A stretch of 64,000 nucleotides of DNA, taken from positions 62,001-126,000 of the forward strand of contig JAFEMH010005374.1 of NCBI GenBank assembly GCA_022495995.1. Reading direction: 5' to 3'. Below the pieces are notes generated by a model. The model was given only the letters and a program-made list of their open reading frames with translations, did not search any database and was not told the origin of the DNA. Shown here piece by piece: positions 9,667 through 23,329 of this stretch. The DNA is from Adenophora triphylla var. japonica (lineage: Eukaryota; Streptophyta; Magnoliopsida; Asterales; Campanulaceae). The stretch's first letter is position 1, and each line of letters begins with the position of its first letter. Position numbers and translations under genes: made by a program.

Positions 9667-10329
9667 TGAACATACCAAAAGTGTCAAGTTGGGCTAAGCA
9701 AGTAAAGCCCAATCACAGATAGCATTGACACCCACGTTCTCAATGAGACTGATCCAATCAGAACAAGGCCCAAGGCCCATCTCAAATACCAGTCGACTAA
9801 GTCCATAGTCCGACCTACCAGGTCCCGACTTAACTTAGTCCGACCTCATGATCCGTATTATAATTCGGGTACGAACCATGCTCTACCCGTCAGTCAGGTC
9901 GATCATTCCACAAATGGCGACCTCGACCTCCTAAATAGCAAACGTCGAGCTAGCTGAGATAGATGCACGTGGGTCAAGTCTTACCATAACTGATTCCCTA
10001 CAAATCAGGGACCATTACAGGACACGTTCACACCACATGTAACTGTTCCTACAATCTCGGAGCTCATGTAGCCATGTCATTAAATCACCTACATCAACTA
10101 TAAATACCTCATCACTACCAACGGTGCAAAGGTAACTGCCATTTTGCTATTGGACTTCATTCATTCAATACATTTTGAGCTATATTCAACTGTGATCTTA
10201 CTCTCACGCCCGAGCGTCTTCGCCGGAGACACATCCGGCTAGTCGTGGGTTCTGATTTCAGGTCAAGGAGCCAGGTGATTCGTCCTGCCACGTGGAGGAA
10301 GATTGATAAGCACAATTCCTGCAGCATCA
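9667..10329 (+). repeat. Element A 5' LTR
   Basis: 663 bp, TG...CA, with a promoter-like CTATAAATA at about 10097-10105. It pairs with 37606-38268. The 3' 380 bases differ from the other LTR by only about two substitutions, whereas the first 280 bases differ much more. Confidence 0.93.
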
Positions 10330-10330
10330 G

Positions 10331-10349
10331 TTTGGTTCCATTGCCGGGA
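10331..10349 (+). other. Element A primer binding site
   Basis: TGGTTCCATTGCCGGGAA begins a few bases after the LTR. It resembles the tRNA-Asp-type primer sites (TGGCGCCGTTGCCGGGGA) used by Athila/Tat elements, with several differences. Confidence 0.55.
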
Positions 10350-10363
10350 ACTGTGCTTAAAAC

Positions 10364-12141
10364 TTGACCTCGAAACTCTTCCCAACCTACAACCATGGTA
10401 ACCCCAGACGGGCATGTGGCCAGAGACGCCCCGACACGGAAGAATTCATTGAAGTGAACAACAACACCAATACCAACGCAGAAATCTCAATGTCACTGCT
10501 GAAAACATGGACTTGCCTCCTCCCCCCCCCAATCGTCCTCATGGTAGAGCCACGCGCTCTACCAACAGAAGCTGATGGCGCAGAGGATTGCACGACACAA
10601 GGAGAGGGAAAAGGCATATGGAAGGACAAGGAGTCCCACCTCCTCCTAAGCGTCAACCGGACGGTGAACGTGGGGAACAGGGCAGGTCCTTCAAGTAATC
10701 CCATGAGCAAGAAGGAAATGATGTTGGAACGAGCTCAAATCTTGGCTGACCTGATAGCCATGGAGGAGGCAGAGCAGGCCGACATACGATCAGAAAGAGC
10801 GGCTCCCACTCAGGTCTCTGATAGGCATCAGGCCAGGAGTGCTAGGCCAAATGAGGGTGTGGGACAGAATGGCGAGGACAGGATAGTTCAGCGAGCTCCC
10901 ACTATCGTTCACGTGCCAAGTAATGACCTAAGGGCTAGCCTCAACAGAAACAGGGAGCAAGAGGCTCAGTCTGATTTGAGGACGCAATTAACCGCCAACA
11001 AATGTACGCATTTCTCCAAAGACGAACACAGAGATCAGGGTCTCATAGAGACAGGAACGGGCGCAGGTCGCCCATAAGAGAGGAGAGGCGCAGGTCGCCA
11101 CTCGGAGATTATAGGCGCAGGTCGCCATCCGGTGCTGATAGGCGCAGGTCGCCACAAGGAAATGACAGGCACAGATCTCCAGTTCGATCAGAGAGGGCTC
11201 ATTCTCACAGAGACAGGAGGAGTAGGCAGGTAACTCCCCCCAGAAGTGAAGGTCAGAAGTCAAATGTTGTTCCCCCTCCAGGAGATGAAAGACCCGATGC
11301 TCGGGAATGGTTGTTGATGAAGAAGAAATTTGAACAATGGGAGGAGGAGAAGAAAAAGGAGACTGGAAAGGTTGAACGAGTTGATTTTGCTCTTCGACCT
11401 CTATCCAAGGAGATGAGAGACAGTCGACCTCCTCCAAGTTTCAGACTTCCCTTACTGGAAAAGTACTCTGGAGCCACCAATGCAAGAAGTCATATAGCAC
11501 ACCTAGAGGCCACGATGTGTTTCGTCGCCAATGAAGACGACAATATGTGCAAAGCCCTGATAAGTACCCTCACAGGAGCAGCTTTGACATGGTTTAATGG
11601 GTTGGCAGCTGGCAGCATAAACACTTGGACGTGTTTAAGAACAAAATTCCTGGATCGCTTCTCGACAGCTGGAGCTCGGAAAGTAACAGTGACTGATCTA
11701 AACAACTTGGTGCAGGCCAAAAATGAAAGCTCCATGAGCTACTTCACCAAGTTTAAAGAAATGGTTGACAAGATTGAAGAGGATCTCACCGACAGAGAGG
11801 TGATAAATTGCTTCCGGAGTGGTATTTCCTCGGAAGCCATGGATTATGAGCTCACAGTTCGTACAGTCACGACTCGACAGGAGTTGTTCGAAAAGGTGTA
11901 TAACGTTGCTCTGGCCGAGGAAAGGAAGGAGAAGAAGAATGGTAAGAGCCCAAAGGTTGAGGTCGCCGATGATAAGAAAGACCCCAACAAAAATGGAGGA
12001 AACAATAAAAACGGCAAAAACAGGACAAGGGCTACAGAGAAGGTACCCGAGGCTTTCACTCCCCTTACGGTGAGTCGAACAAATTATGAATGCTGCCGAG
12101 GCCGCTCCTCCTGTTCCAATGAACCCAGGCAACAAGTTTAG
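10364..12141 (+). pseudogene. Element A gag, frame-shifted
   Basis: The capsid precursor of the retrotransposon. It is split between frames: an N-terminal frame to 11077, then a second frame from 11002 to 12141. The latter has an Arg/Ser-rich stretch with repeated RRRSP units (11060-11200, encoded by a GCGCAGGTCGCC DNA repeat). After that comes the Retrotrans_gag core (about 11430-11900), recognisable by its conserved Trp-Phe core and Phe-x-Lys-Phe region. The usual start is probably the ATG at 10395, whose own frame soon closes, so the 5' part is also damaged. Confidence 0.8.
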
Positions 12142-14227
12142 GAGAGACAACAGCAAGTATTGTGATTACCACAAGGACACGGGTCATCTAACAGAAGATT
12201 GTTTGGGTTTGAAACGTATTATCCAAAGAATGGTCGACCTGGGGAGGCTCGACGCTTATGTGAAAAGGCCTCAAGCCGGTGGGGGCGAGCAGCCAGCAGG
12301 TGGACAGCAGGGGCCGAGGCAACCTAGATTGAACCTGGGGGTCATTACTGAACAAGCAAGCAACACAGCCATCAAACACAAGATCTTTCAGCTCAACAAA
12401 GCCCCACATGTACCTCCAAGGAGAGATGTAAGGGATGAAGTGATCAGTTTTTACCCTCATGAATTGGCAACTAACATGGCGGCTAGAGAGCAAGTTCTCG
12501 TCATCCCAGGTCTCATAGACGGATGTACGACGAGCAGACTCTTAGTCGACACGGGGGCCTGCAAGGATATCTTGTTCTACAAGACTTTCAAAGAGATGGG
12601 TCTTAATGACGAGCAGTTGGAAAGATATGATGGTAGGTTGGAGGGCTTCACCAACCATCGAGTTGATGCTAAAGGCCAGATAGAGCTCGACGTCGATCTA
12701 GGCAATCACCCCCAAAGGATTGTGTCAAAGGTACAATTTATCGTGATTGATGTGAATAGTGACTACGCTGCCATACTCGGTATTCCTGGACAGGTCGCTC
12801 TTGGAATGGTGGCATCGATCCCTCATCAACGAGTCAAGTTCCCCACACCTGCTGGAGTAGGCTGCGTACAAGGCACAGCTCGAGCCTACTTAGACCATGT
12901 TCTTCGGGAAAGAAAGAAGAGAGAGCTTGAGATCGAGACTGCGGATGGTTATTTAAAGCTGTCACAATCAGTCACCAAAACTACTCGGCTGTCTACAATC
13001 ACCAATGTGGAAGAGTCGACCTATCGCTCAAATGACGAGGTCATGCTTGAGTCGACACGTCACTCAAACACCACAGAGGTCGATCCAGATGTAGTTATGG
13101 TCGACCAAGTTCTCATAGGCAACCTATGCCTCCAGCTCGACAATAACTCGGGGGCCCCCACCACCAGCGAGGTTGCAGACAAGTTGGATGACATGATAGC
13201 TGAGGAAGCTCCACATTTGGGAGCTGAGGAAAGGCAAAGGGTCAGAGAGATAATAATTGAGACTCTACAATTCAGGGATGGACCAGAGCTAGAAGCTGTG
13301 GACGAACTAGAGTCAATAATTACCAACCTTTCCTACCCCGACCAAAAAATTCAGATTGGAAAGCAGCTATCAGTTGAGGAACGAGCAGAAATCATCGAGC
13401 TACTCAAGGAGAGTAATGATGTCTTCGCATGGAGGGTAGAAGACATGAGGGGAATCAAGGAGGAGGTCGTTGTTCATAGACTCGAAGTCAATCCGACCAT
13501 AAAGCCTAGACCCCAAAAATTGAGAAGCTTTGCTCGTGACAAGGAGGAGGCTATTAAAACTGAGGTACAAAAACTTTTAAGTGCAGGGATAATCAAGGAG
13601 GCCACTCATACAACGTGGTTGGCCAACGTGGTCATGGTGAAGAAATCAAATGGCAAATGGAGGATGTGCGTCGACTTCACCACTCTCAATCTTGCTTGCC
13701 CAAAAGACAGCTACCCCCTTCCCAGGATCGACAAGCTAGTTGACTCCATTGCTGGTCACTCCACCCTCAGTTTCCTCGACGCTTACTCGGGGTACCACCA
13801 GATAAAGATGCACGAGGATGACATTGTGAAAACGGCATTTCAAGCAGCTGGAGGCATTTACTGCTATAACATGATGCCCTTTGGATTGAAGAATGCAGGG
13901 GCGACTTATCAAAGAATGGTGAACAAAGTCTTTGCTTCTCAAATTGGCCGAAACATGGAGGCTTACGTCGACGACATGGTCATCAAAACAAAGACTGGAC
14001 GTCACGTGGTCGACCTAAAGGAAACGTTCGCCAATTTAAGAGCAAACGACATGAAGCTCAACCCCAGCAAATGTGTATTTGGTGTAGCTGCTGGAAAGTT
14101 CCTTGGGTTCATGGTATCTCAACGAGGTATAGAGGCTAACCCGGAAAAGATCAAGGCTCTAGTCGAGATGAAGGAGCCTACAAGTATAAAAGAGATGCAA
14201 CGACTCAATGGCAGGTGGCGGCCCTAG
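12086..14227 (+). pseudogene. Element A pol, first part: zinc knuckle, protease, RT
   Basis: This frame opens with a variant zinc knuckle (C-x2-H-x4-H-x4-C, about 12160-12200). An aspartic protease follows with active-site DTG near 12545-12555. Then comes a complete Ty3-type RT with the FLDAYSGYHQI block (about 13775) and YVDD catalytic motif (about 13965-13976). The frame ends at 14227 where the adjacent frame continues, indicating a one-base indel near 14210-14220. Confidence 0.93.
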
Positions 14228-16572
14228 GTCGCTTTATATCCAAGTCGGCTGAAAGGTCTCTCCCCTTCTTCAAGTCATTGAGGGGGACGAAAAACTTTGA
14301 GTGGACGGCCGAATGTCATTCGTCGTTCCAACAACTCAAAGAATACCTTGCTACTCCTCCACTCCTGAGCAGCCCGACCACTGGTGAGACCTTGTTTGTG
14401 TATTTGTCTGTGGGGGACAAGTCGGTTGCAGCAGTCTTGATCAGAGAAGAGGAAGGACTTCAAAAACCAGTATACTACATCAGCAAGGCCTTATCAGATG
14501 TGGAGAGCAGATATTATAACGCTGAGAAGGTTGCTTATGCTCTAGTCGTGGCTTCAAGGAAACTGCGAGCTTATTTCTTGGCTCACCCAATTGTGGTTCT
14601 TACTAATGCGCCTTTGAGAAAGATATTGCACAAACCGGAGAGTTCAGGTCGACTGCTCAATTGGTCAATTGCCCTTACTGAATTTGACATTGAGTATCGA
14701 CCTCGAAAGGCACTGAAGGCTCAAGCTCTAGCAGACTTCTTGGTCGAGCTTACGTTCACCAAAGAGGACAACGAGCAGCGAGCTCCAAAGGAAAAGGCTA
14801 AAGGGAAGGAGCCAGAGTCCCAGGTCGTCATCAGTCTACCCGACGATTGTTGGAAGGTCTATTCAGACGGATCAGCGACCAAAAATAGCAGTGGAGCTGG
14901 GATAGTGCTAATCGAACCAGAATCTGGAACAGTGTACGAGGAATCACTAAGGTTCAAGTTTGATGCTTCCAACAACCAGGCTGAATATGAAGCCTTGATA
15001 GCAGCCATTGAGTACGCCAAGTGTTTTGGAGCAACTAAGATCATGGCCTATTGTGATTCGCAACTGATAGTTAACCAAGTCAGAGGCGAGTACGAGGTAC
15101 TTAGCTCCACGTTGATTAAATACTGCGACCTGGTGAAGGAGCTGATAAAGGATTTAGAATTCTGGGAGATTCAAAGGATTGGAAGGGAGGACAACGAGCT
15201 AGCCGACCTCCTCTCAAAATTAGCTACCTCAGATGAGCCACATGATGAGCCCATCTCTTTTCTTGAAAATCCAGCTTATGAGAGAGTAAAAATTCAATGC
15301 GTAGAGGACGCCTCAAGAAATTGGGCTTATGAGAAGTGTTGGATCGAGGAAATGAAGGCGTACATAGAAAGTGGCGAGCTGCCAGATGACGAGAAGAAGG
15401 CTCGAGCTATCAAAAAGAAAGCTCCAAGGTATGTCATTCAAGGAGGCGATCTGTTCAGAAGATCCTACACCCGACCACTGCTAAAATGCATCCACCCTCA
15501 AGAGGTCGCCCTATTGATACATGAAGTACACAGTGGGATTTGTGGCGGACACCCGGGGGCCAGGACCCTTGCTGACAAGTTAATTACCTTGGGATACTAC
15601 TGGCCACATATGAGAGCTGACACTCACAACTTTGTTCAGCAATGTGATCAATGCCAAAGGTTTGCCAACTTACCTCATATGCCGACAACCGAGCAGACTC
15701 CAGTAATTGCAGCTTGGCCATTTGATATGTGGGGTGTCGACTTGATTGGACCCTTCCCTCCCGCCCGAGGAAATTGCAAGTATGTGATCGTCGCTATCGA
15801 TTATTTCACAAAGTGGGTTGAAGCCAAGCCATTAGCTCGAATCACAGAAGAGAATGCCATCAACTTCATTCATGACTTTATTTGGTGTCGGTTTGGTTTC
15901 CCTCGAGCTATAGTGTCTGACAACGGACTGCAGTTCTCCAGAGCCTTCGAAGCAGAGATGAATCGGGTAGGAATAAAGCATTGGCAATCTTCTGTCGCCT
16001 ATCCTCAAGGAAATGGGCAAGCTGAGGCAGCAAATAAACTTGTTTTATCTTCGCTCAAGACAGGACTTGTAGGTCGACGTAACAATTGGTTGGACGAACT
16101 CCCCCTTGCTCTTTGGGCAGTTCGTACAACCACTCGGGGGCCTACGGGGGAAACCCCTTTTGCTCTCACCTATGGGTCAGAGGCCATGGCACCTGCTGAG
16201 CTCAGATTCCCCACTGCTAGAGTGACTTTCTTCAATCAAGAGCAAAATGATACCAACAGATTGATCGACCTGGATCTGATCGACGAGAAGCGAGAAACAG
16301 CCTACTTACGAATGGTCAACTACAAGCAGCGAACTAAAAGCTACCACGACAAGAAGGTCAAGGCAAGGTCATTTCAAGTGGGAGATTATGTGTTGAGAAA
16401 GATCGAGGCAACGGGGAGAAGAACCCAGCAGAACAAGTTATCTCCTAACTGGGAAGGCCCCTTCATAGTTACTCGAGTTGTCAAAGAGGGGACTTACATG
16501 ATTGCTCAGCCTGATGGTGAAGAGTTGAAGCATCCTTGGCACGCCACTCACCTCATCAAATACTACTTCTAG
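14215..16572 (+). pseudogene. Element A pol, second part: RNase H, archaeal-type RNase H, integrase
   Basis: Continues the pol product after a frame break. The RT-linked RNase H covers about 14300-14750. A second RNase H follows with VYSDGSATKN (about 14850), the archaeal-type domain that marks the Tat lineage. The integrase has an HHCC zinc-binding region (about 15520-15660) and a DDE core with Asp at about 15725, SDNG at about 15915 and a Glu in GQAEAANK at about 16018. The C-terminal GPF-like region ends at 16572. No chromodomain is seen. Confidence 0.93.
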
Positions 16573-16724
16573 TTTTCAATTCCCAATTTCAAGCTTGTGT
16601 TAATTTTAGTTTTAAATTGATGTAAGCACGTTCCCTACTTCAATGAAAGGCGCAGTTCATTCGATCAAACATAGTGTTACACTAACCCTAACAAGCTCGA
16701 CTTTTAGTCAGCTTCGTTTTAACA

Positions 16725-17165
16725 AGCTCGATTCTTAATCAGCTTTGTTCATTTAACAAGTCCGACTCTTAGTCGACTTCGTTCTAACAAACTCGACTCT
16801 TAGTCAGTTTGTTCTAAATTAGCTCGATTCTTAATCAGCTTTGTTCATTTAACAAGTCCGACTCTTAGTCGACTTCGTTCTAACAAACTCGACTCTTAGT
16901 CAGTTTGTTCTAAATTAGCTCGATTCTTAATCAGCTTTGTTCATTTAACAAGTCCGACTCTTAGTTGACTTCGTTCTAACAAACTCGACTCTTAGTCGGG
17001 CTTTGTTCTAAATTAGCTCGATTCTTAATCAGCTTTGTTCATTTAACAAGTCCGACTCTTAGTCGACTTCGTTCTAACAAACTCGACTCTTAGTCAGTTT
17101 GTTCTAAATTAGCTCGATTCTTAATCAGCTTTGTTCATTTAACAAGTCCGATTCCTAATCGATTT
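16725..17165. repeat. 96-bp tandem array in element A 3' region
   Basis: About 4.5 copies of a 96-bp unit. Each unit is built from three degenerate ~32-bp subunits of the type AACAAGTCCGACTCTTAGTC, so the array has a higher-order structure. It lies between the integrase stop and the 3' end of the antisense gene. No ORF. Confidence 0.9.
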
Positions 17166-17457
17166 TGTTCTAGTTAGCTCGACCCTTGGTCAGGACGACC
17201 TTAAACTTAAGATGACTCATTTACCCTGCCACATCTAGCTCGACACTTACATCAAAGGCATACAACATGCAAAAAAGAGAAGTCAGTTACGATTAAACAT
17301 AAGTAAGTCTCCCCAAAGTGGGCCAAGACTTATCTAATTAAAACTACAAAAGTACTATGCCTCCCAAAAAATAGGGCCAAGGCATCAAAGTATTCATAAA
17401 GACAAAAAACAAGAAATGTTTGGGACTTGTTCATTACACAACCAACAGTTTCAAAAT

Positions 17458-20400
17458 TTAGTCTTTGGGATCACCTTCAACATGACCACTAGCAGCCGCT
17501 TGTTTATCTACGGTTTCCTCCTGCTGCTGGGGGCCGATTGGTTTACCTGACACAGAAAATCCGTGTTGTGGAGTATCACCATCAAAGGCTGGTGAGTCAG
17601 GTTCTTCAAGCTCGGCTAAAATGGTGCTGTAATTAACTCGAGCAACAGGAGGAGGAGTCCAAACTTCAGCTTCGGCGGCCTCATCATCTTTAGCAATAAC
17701 CTCCAAGTCATTATCATTGTAAGGCACCAAGCTATGTCCCGGTCGAGCCGCCGTATTATAGGGATCTTCTGCAGCCCATTGAGCGAGTTGTTCAACTGAG
17801 ATATTGTAAGCAGGATCCACCGTAATACGTCGAGCCATGTGAGCTCGACCTACGTCCCAGAAGGCGCTGGCTTCCTTGGTAACATGAGCATGGAGCTCGT
17901 CACTCTCTTTGTAAGCTTTCACAGCTTCATCTTTGGCCACCTTCACAGCCTTGTTGAGTTCCAGCTCCCATTGTTGTCGAGCAGCATCCAGTTCCTCCTG
18001 TTTTTTGGCTAAGGTGACGGGAACCTCCTCCAGCTGTTGCTTTGCCAGCTCAAGATCAGCTGTCACTTTCTTTTTCTCCTCCTTGAGACGAGCGAGTTCA
18101 CTGTTGGCTTCTCCCAAGCTCTTCCAGGCCTCCTCCTTCAATTTGATCTCATTATCCTTCAAAAGCTTCAAAGCTTCATAAGAGTTATCCAAGTCCGAGT
18201 TCTCCTCCTTCAATTTGTCGAACTCTCCTTTCAACTTGGTATAGTCCTCTTTCAACTGAGCTTGATCACCTTCCAGCTTCCCCAGTTCCTCGTTCTTACG
18301 AGCCAACATAGTCTTGGCCAGCTTCTCCTGCTCCTCTGCCGCCTTCCAATAAGTGGTGGCTAAATCAATCATGGCAAGAGACTGAAATAACGAGTTGATA
18401 CAAGGGGTCAGATCAAATGAAAAGAAAAGAAAGGAAAACGGTAAGAAGAATGAATACATTAAAAGCTCAAGGGTTACCTCGGAGGAAGCCAGCCCAACTC
18501 GAGCTCGACAAGCTTCTGGAGTCAGTGGCTTATTAGTGAACTCTCGATCGGGTCCCGATCAGCTCCCCTCCTGACGACTACCTGGCCATACTCCAATTCT
18601 GGATACTCCCTAGCCAAGCTGTTGACTCTGGTCAAAGGGGTCACATCACTTAGCTCAGCAACTCGAGCTTGAATCAACTCGTCATATGAAATATGAATGG
18701 GAGAGGCATGTGGACTTCTAGCTTCAGTCTCCACTGGTTCACTGGCGCTGACTTGATTGGATGTCGAGCTCACTATTGAAGGGCCAATTTTGATCACCTT
18801 GCTTATAGGGGCAGCATCATCTTCATCTTCCTCTTCATCCAAAGAAATGACATGGGATTTTCTCTTGGAGGCAGTTTGGGTCTTGGTTTTGGTTTTGGTC
18901 CTAGCCTGAGCTCGAGTTCTGGTACGAACGACCTCCCTCTCTGGCTCCACATTCAGCTCGGCCTCCTCCTCACCAGCAACGTGGACATCTTCAGAACCTT
19001 GGGCATCATCACCCTCAACATTTTCCCCTTCTGGGACTTCGTTCAATCCTTCCAAATTCTCCTCAGCAGGAATGAATTTGGTGGTATCCTGGTCGACCAG
19101 CTTCAGCAGATCATTTCTCTTGGCCCCCTCCATCTCACGATTCTCCTTGGCATTAGCTGCTCCATAGCCCTTCTTGGCCTTCCTGATATCAACGGCTCTT
19201 CCCATATTGGCTTCCTGAGCAGGGGTCAAAACTGCACGAGTCAAAAGAGGAAGAGTATTAGCTCGACATCATAATTATAAGTTCTATGTACGAGCCACGA
19301 GTTCTACATACGAGCAACATAAGTAACGAGCTAAGAAATTCAAATACGGAGGTTACACCTATACAAGATACGAGTTCTACGCTGAGATCAATAAGTAACG
19401 ACTAAATGATCAAATACAAATGCCAAACAAGATGGAGCTCGCCCATAAGAAATCATCACACAAGGAGAAGGAAGGGGCGAGTAAATCCTTACCACCAACA
19501 TGTTCCCCATTATCTCTGCAGTAGTTCTTATTCTTTTGGCAGAGAGAGTAGATCTTCCCAAACCTAGCGTGAGCATGAGTAACCCAGTTTGGATACCTCA
19601 AGCACCTGACTATGGGAACTAAAGGCACAACATTATCATCCCCTAGCATCATTCCTGCTTGGATGTAATTGTTCTTCGTGGTTCCTAAAACCTCCCAACT
19701 GATGGGCACACGGGCAACCAACTCTGCCAACTTCCCGCGCAGGTCACTATGCCAATGGGGTTCCCACTGGTCTTCATCCCTTACCGCTTTGGTATCCTCA
19801 CCTGGTAGGGGGAACTCCCAACCTAACCTACTCTCCACTACGACAACATGGGAGTTCCAGCCACTGACCTTGATGGGCAAATTCATAAATAGTTTGGGAG
19901 AATTGGCTTTAGAGGGAGTACTTATGCCGCCATTCTTGTTGAACTTCACAACAAAGAACTCTCTGAACACCCTCATACAAGGCTCATAACCTAAGAAGCG
20001 GCAAACCATTGCAAAGCAGACCAAGACTCTACAAGTATTGGCGCCCAGTTGGATAGGTAGGGCATTGGCGCACTCTAGAAACTCGTTAATAAAAGGGTCC
20101 AAGGGCAATCTTAAGCCGGCAATGAACTGGCCATAATAAAAGGCAACCCTGGTGGCATCAGTCTTGTAAGTCTTCCCAAATTGTTTGAAGAAGTCAGTCC
20201 TGCTATAGAGGGTAACCTCAAACTCCTCCCTGTCCACCTCACAGAAGTCATAAATGGTCGACAATCTAGAAGGAAAATTCTGCCTCCCTCTCAGTGGCCC
20301 TTGAGGAACATAACCCCTTTCATTCCTGCCTGACGCCACATTGACCTCGAAGGCGTCAACAATACGGGGACTTGACGAGATCGACGCATTGGCTTCTCCT

Positions 20401-20478
20401 TGAGTCTCCATATCTGTACAAGAAGAGGGGGAAACAGGGGAATCAGTTCTACATGAAGTCTCAGGAGACCTAATCGAT
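17458..20478 (-). pseudogene. Element A antisense gene, exons after the copia insertion
   Basis: Read on the minus strand there are three coding blocks with consensus splice sites: 20478-19493 (ends at GTAAGG), 19231-18479 (after TGCAG, ends at GTAACC) and 18381-17458 (after TTTCAG, stop TAA). Phases match at both introns. The first block resembles the plant 'putative gypsy type transposon' family (PF04195, Transposase_28), a protein of unknown function found in gypsy elements. The second is acidic with a Lys/Arg/Thr-rich nuclear-localisation-like segment. The third is a long Lys/Glu/Leu-rich coiled coil (residues of about 40-190 of that block). A frame change lies within exon 2 near 18540-18570. 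The 5' part is at 36779-37116. Confidence 0.75.
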
Positions 20479-20483
20479 AAACT

Positions 20484-21223
20484 TGTAGGTGTTAGTGCCC
20501 TAGGCCTATAGAGATAGACCTTTATGTAATGTCATTGTTCATTTATATATGAGATTGTTTCTTTGATTGTTATATATGTTTGCATGTTTTTAATTATAAT
20601 AATCGTGTCCCTAGTACTTATGAAGCACTAGTATGAAGTCTAATGAATAATCATGTGATGATTATATGCATGGAGATGCACATTAGATTCATGGGTACTT
20701 GTTAGAGAACAAGGTACTGGACTTGACCCATTATGAGATTTATGTCATGGTCATATGTCATAAATAAATCTCATATAGTCATATCATTGATATCCTTTGA
20801 CCTGAGATTATCATTGTCTTCCACTCGATGAATATCATGTTTGATATAGTTTAACGTTGTCTTTAACCGAACAACAATAAGGGCTATTATTGGCATGATA
20901 TGATTCTTGTTGGGAAGAATGATAAGTCAAGATGGAAACTTGTCCCTCGTAAAGAGAGATGTTTGCTTGGCCACTCGTGAGTAAGATTGATGTAGTGCAT
21001 GGCCATGCCCGAATGAATTAATATGATTAATGTCATTCGATTAATCAATTTACTTGGTAACGAGAAAGCATTGAACAATATGAGTTGACGTGGACCATGA
21101 CTCATGTTCAATATAACATCATGTGACAATGGGATTGTGATATGTACTATGTAGGAAAAACGAACTTGATATTATATTATTTGGGTAGACATGATGGCTT
21201 GCTAGAGTCCGCTCATGTCTTAT
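20484..21223 (+). repeat. Copia 5' LTR, truncated by element B
   Basis: Near-identical to 35195-35934. Similarity stops at TCTTAT, where element B begins with TGTGATG. Confidence 0.93.
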
Positions 21224-22979
21224 TGTGATGATGTTGTCATTCGCGGGAAAAATTCGGTTTTTGCGTTTCTTTGAAAAACCAAATAAAACCGGAAAAACGG
21301 AGTCGCCACGCCATTTTAATTTTGAAGGCCAAAACTTTGAAAAAAGCCCGAGATCAGAGATTTAGGTTCGGAGGTCATGTTACGCGTCGGAAAGGACGTT
21401 AGTGTGCACCCGACGCGCCTCGTAAAACGAGTCTTCCAAGCTGAAAATCATTTGTGTGTGTGTGTGTGTGTGTGTATGTTTTGGCCAAAATAAGTTGAAA
21501 CTCAGAAAAGTAAAAATTGGGATATCTTTTTAAGACTTTAAACTGATCCCATGATTTTTTGGAAGATTTTTGGATTGAGATTTGGTACTCAAAAGACCTT
21601 TTGAAGTTGAGAGCCATTTCTGCCAGAATGAAAAAGGCAGTGGACCTTTGATTTTAAAAGGGATTCAAGGGTCTTAAAACTTCATAATCTGGATAAACTC
21701 AGAGAATGAAAGTTGTTCTAGACACCTTAAATAAAGTTTGTGCGAAGGAATTTTCCATTTTGGAGAAGATTTGAGGGGTCAAAACCTTCTGGAAACCTCA
21801 GATATGAGATCTGGATTCTCAGAAGCTGATGAACTAGCCTCTGAAAGAAAATTTGAAAAGAGGAGTTTTACTCACCCAAAAATAAGGTAAAAATATGTCT
21901 GAAAGCTCTGGATGTTGGCTACAAAAAGTATTTTGTAGTCAACACCAAATTCCAAGTTCATCTGTGTCCAAAAATTAAGACCATGGACTGAGGTCTGAGA
22001 AAATTGCTACTGGACAGCAACTTCTCAAGAAAGAAAATATGATTTTAAGGGGGGTTTTGCATCCATGCTTGTCCCCATTTCCCTAGGTTTTGGTTAGTGA
22101 TCACTAGACATTTTAGTGGTGAATCAACTATACCAAACCATCCTTGGGGTACATTAGGACTAAGCATTTCATTTGCTTGGGAAGGGGAATTTTATCCTTT
22201 GAAATCAAGATTTAGTGCTTGAAAATGGTTTTTTAGGGTTTTGAAAGTGCATTTTTGCAAGTAAGCAAGAAAAGCTTTGAATATAATGTTGATCTTTGTA
22301 GAAGATCATCCATGGAGATGGTCTTCCATGGTGATCTTCTTAGATCTAAAGAAAGAAGATGAAAGAACTACATTTTGTAGTTTGAAGATGCATGCATGGA
22401 TGAGATTTAGGGTTAGGAAGAGGAGGGTTTACCAATCTTCCTTGTGTTCTTGAGTGTTTGGCTTGAGTGTATGAGTGTTTAGGGCTTTAATATGAGAGTG
22501 AGTGGATGAGTATGAGTTGGGAAAGATTGGAGAGAAAATGGAGACAATTCAAGTGAATTCTCACTGTTTTCTCTCTATATTTCGCCAGAGGTTCGGTGCA
22601 ATTGTGTTCTTTCTCTTTTATTTTTGTGACTGGAGGGCTCAATTTATAGCCCTCTGAAAATTACAAACCCATCCGCGCGGACAGGACCTGCAGCGTGCAC
22701 TGTTCATTAAATGCAGCTTCAGGCTTTGGACAAGAGGAATAATCTTTTTGAAATTTCAAATTAACAGCCAGTTTTGTGTTTCCAGCCATTGCTATTTGTG
22801 GTTTTATTCCTTTTGTTTTGCTTTTTGAGATTCTTTTTGAGGTTTAGCCTTAAATAACAATGCCCATTTTACCCTCACTTTGTTAGAAAAGTTAGGATTG
22901 TTAGGAATTGTTAGAAATGTTATAACTTTCGTTAATTTTCTAACGAAAATTCTAACAAGCTCAAATTGGAGCACTTACA
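21224..22979 (-). repeat. Element B 3' LTR (1756 bp)
   Basis: Bounded by TG and CA on both strands, next to a polypurine tract on the minus-strand 5' side. Contains a (TG)n run (21454-21475) and a promoter on the minus strand (see 22641-22681). No second LTR copy exists in the window, so age cannot be measured. Confidence 0.75.
22641..22681 (-). promoter_or_regulatory. Element B LTR promoter with CCGCGCGG palindrome
   Basis: On the minus strand TCCGCGCGGA (22681-22672) is followed 23 bases later by TATAAATT (22648-22641). The same palindrome precedes both antisense genes at similar spacing (24661 and 28000). Confidence 0.65.
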
Positions 22980-23092
22980 GTAGCCCCTCGGCGACGGCGC
23001 TTTCGAAGGAAGCGGGGTCGTTGATAAGAGTAAGGCTCCATATTTGGCAGGATGATCGAGTGATCGGGTGGCTGAACCTAGCGATAGGCTAC

Positions 23093-23128
23093 CTACGTAT
23101 CCCTAGTGGGAATCAAGCCCTTTCGTAG
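23093..23128. other. Hairpin module, copy 1
   Basis: CTACG (23093-23097) pairs with CGTAG (23124-23128), enclosing CCC-TAGT-GGG. It belongs to a longer repeated segment starting near 23087 that recurs at 23662-23709. Confidence 0.55.
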
Positions 23129-23329
23129 TTCGGGTCTTTGCCCCTGGAGATGATGGCGTTTTAGGTGCCTCGAACCTGATGAGCGAGTTCTACAGTCGTT
23201 TGCTGGAAAGAAACTCTGCTGGGGATAAGAGATGACCATTTTCGGTCTGATGGGTATCCGCTCTGCTGGGGATAGGGATGACCATTTTCGGTCTCTGCTG
23301 GGGATGATTGCGATTTATCGCTTTCTAGT

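Noticed and set aside
10157..10710. Minus-strand ORFs across the element A 5' LTR and gag start
   Set aside because: One partly overlaps LTR sequence that also occurs at 38096-38290; there is no domain and the strand is opposite to gag. Treated as chance ORFs.
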